A stretch of DNA of 5,941 bases from JBAZYZ01 sp964361185 (lineage in GTDB: Bacteria > Patescibacteriota > Minisyncoccia > Phycocordibacterales > VMEP01): positions 1 to 5,941 of the forward strand of contig CAYHZS010000044.1 in assembly GCA_964361185.1 (NCBI GenBank), in the 5' to 3' direction. Shown here piece by piece: positions 5,191 through 5,941 of the stretch. The notes below the pieces were generated by a model. It was not told where the DNA came from, did not search any database, and saw only the letters and a program-made list of their open reading frames with translations. Within the stretch, counting starts at the first letter, position 1, and each line of letters starts with the position of its first letter. Made by a program: the position numbers and the translations under genes.

Positions 5191-5195
5191 CTCCT
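5191..5195 (-). promoter_or_regulatory. Shine-Dalgarno of the 332-aa gene
   Basis: The minus strand reads AGGAG nine bases before the ATG at 5181, an optimal site that fixes the start codon. No other gene in the window has a comparable site. Confidence 0.75.
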
Positions 5196-5202
5196 GTACT
5201 AT

Positions 5203-5218
5203 GCCGCGCTATTGCGGC
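5203..5218 (-). other. Leader hairpin of the 332-aa gene
   Basis: GCCGC (5203-5207) pairs with GCGGC (5214-5218) around a six-base loop, in the inferred 5' leader between the promoter and the Shine-Dalgarno. No T-run follows. It may stabilise the message or affect translation, but this cannot be told from sequence. Confidence 0.4.
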
Positions 5219-5238
5219 GTTGAAAGAACTGCCCCTAT

Positions 5239-5267
5239 GTAATACTTCTCCTGCTCTTGTTTGTCAA
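5239..5267 (-). promoter_or_regulatory. Sigma-70-type promoter of the 332-aa gene
   Basis: The minus strand has a perfect -35 TTGACA (5267-5262), a 17-bp spacer and the -10 TATTAC (5244-5239). The start should fall near 5232, leaving a leader of about 50 bases. Its -35 overlaps the -35 of the divergent Mur ligase promoter. Confidence 0.7.
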
Positions 5268-5290
5268 TAACTCTTCCTATCCTGTATTAT
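5261..5290 (+). promoter_or_regulatory. Promoter of the Mur ligase gene (near-leaderless)
   Basis: -35 TTGTCA (5261-5266), an 18-bp spacer and -10 TATTAT (5285-5290). The ATG at 5299 begins nine bases after the -10, so the message starts at or within one or two bases of the start codon. Confidence 0.65.
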
Positions 5291-5298
5291 TGAGACAA

Positions 5299-5941
5299 AT
5301 GCTGGAAAAAGTTTTAAGGTTTATAGAAAAATTCATACCGAAACAAATTTATCGGTTTTTTCAGCCGACTTATCATTTTCTGCTGGCCCTCTTCGGCGCT
5401 TTTATATACCGTCTGCCGGGACGGAAAATTAAGGTCGTGGCTATAACAGGCACCAAAGGAAAGACCTCCACCGTCGAGCTGATTAACACCATCTTGGAAG
5501 AAGCAGGATATTCCACCGCTATCATTTCCACTCTCCGCTTCAAGGTCGGGAAAGAGGAAGAAAGAAATCTTTTCAAAATGACCATGCCGGGAAGATTTTT
5601 TGTGCAAAAAATTTTAAGGCAGGCGGTAAAGGCAAAATGCGATTATGCTTTGGTTGAAACAACATCAGAAGGAGCCAAACAATTCCGTAATTTATTCCTG
5701 TCTTTGAACGCTCTGATTTTTACAAATCTTTCGCCCGAACACATCGAATCGCACGGTTCGTTTGAAAAATACAAACAGGCCAAACTCTCCATCGCTAAAG
5801 AGGTTGAGCGTTCATGGAAAAGACCGCGTTCAATAATTGTTAATGGCGACGACCAGCACGGGAAAGATTTTCTTAATTTCAAAGTTGAAGACAAGCGAAG
5901 TTTTTCAATAAACGACGCCAAGCCGTTTGAGCTTCACGAAA
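5299..5941 (+). CDS. MurE-like Mur ligase family protein, partial (runs off the window)
   Basis: The first 214 residues of a Mur ligase, open to the window edge. Mur ligases use ATP to add amino acids to UDP-MurNAc-peptide in cytoplasmic peptidoglycan synthesis. The P-loop VVAITGTKGKTST (46-57) starts the central ATPase domain. The MurE-like motif TMPG is at 95-98, and VETTSEGAKQFR (119-130) matches the region around MurE VSSHAL. TNLSPEHIESHGSFEKYKQAK (142-162) corresponds to the MurE stretch with conserved histidines, ending at the lysine that is carbamylated in MurE (Lys162). The P-loop lies near residue 50 rather than about 110, so the usual N-terminal UDP-binding domain is replaced by a short helix with a hydrophobic segment (25-40). 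The ATG at 5299 is set by the promoter just upstream. Exact substrate unknown. Confidence 0.88.
   Translation, partial: MLEKVLRFIEKFIPKQIYRFFQPTYHFLLALFGAFIYRLPGRKIKVVAITGTKGKTSTVELINTILEEAGYSTAIISTLRFKVGKEEERNLFKMTMPGRFFVQKILRQAVKAKCDYALVETTSEGAKQFRNLFLSLNALIFTNLSPEHIESHGSFEKYKQAKLSIAKEVERSWKRPRSIIVNGDDQHGKDFLNFKVEDKRSFSINDAKPFELHE

Noticed and set aside
1..5941. CRISPR array or insertion sequence
   Set aside because: No regularly spaced repeats with spacers, no transposase and no terminal inverted repeats with target duplication were seen.

Overview
The window looks like a compact bacterial chromosome segment, most likely from the Patescibacteria (Candidate Phyla Radiation, Parcubacteria-like). 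This is inferred from small single-domain genes, tight spacing, several starts that look leaderless with no Shine-Dalgarno, a Mur ligase lacking its usual N-terminal domain, and a fused membrane/spermidine-synthase-like protein. Base composition is moderate (about 30-48% GC in lines I counted), with one hypothetical gene clearly richer (about 47-58%).

Layout. Bases 1-267 hold no convincing protein but contain a structured, possibly RNA-coding block bracketed by two copies of a small hairpin (TTTTCAGCAGAAAA). A membrane-anchored SGNH/GDSL hydrolase follows (268-882, +). Bases 883-1203 are a tRNA locus. A complete tRNA-Arg(CCG) (1019-1090) lies between two outer half-tRNA sequences, whose acceptor ends pair perfectly with each other across about 200 bases. 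The next block is on the minus strand: rpsT (3105-3374), then its terminator, then a rhodanese (2721-3032) and a fused MFS/spermidine-synthase-like protein (1204-2703), which probably form a two-gene operon. ruvA (3558-4136, +) is divergent from rpsT and convergent with an unrecognised 332-aa gene (4183-5181, -), with a GC-rich bidirectional terminator between them. The window ends inside a MurE-like Mur ligase (5299 onward, +), divergent from the unknown gene, with promoters whose -35 elements overlap.

Functionally this is mainly housekeeping: translation (tRNA-Arg, bS20), recombination repair (RuvA) and probably peptidoglycan synthesis (Mur ligase). The rest is envelope or small-molecule functions of uncertain substrate (SGNH hydrolase, rhodanese, spermidine-synthase-like protein). 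The most unusual feature is the tRNA-within-tRNA arrangement at 934-1152. Next are the hairpin-bracketed element at 69-245 and the orphan 332-aa gene with its own strong promoter and Shine-Dalgarno.
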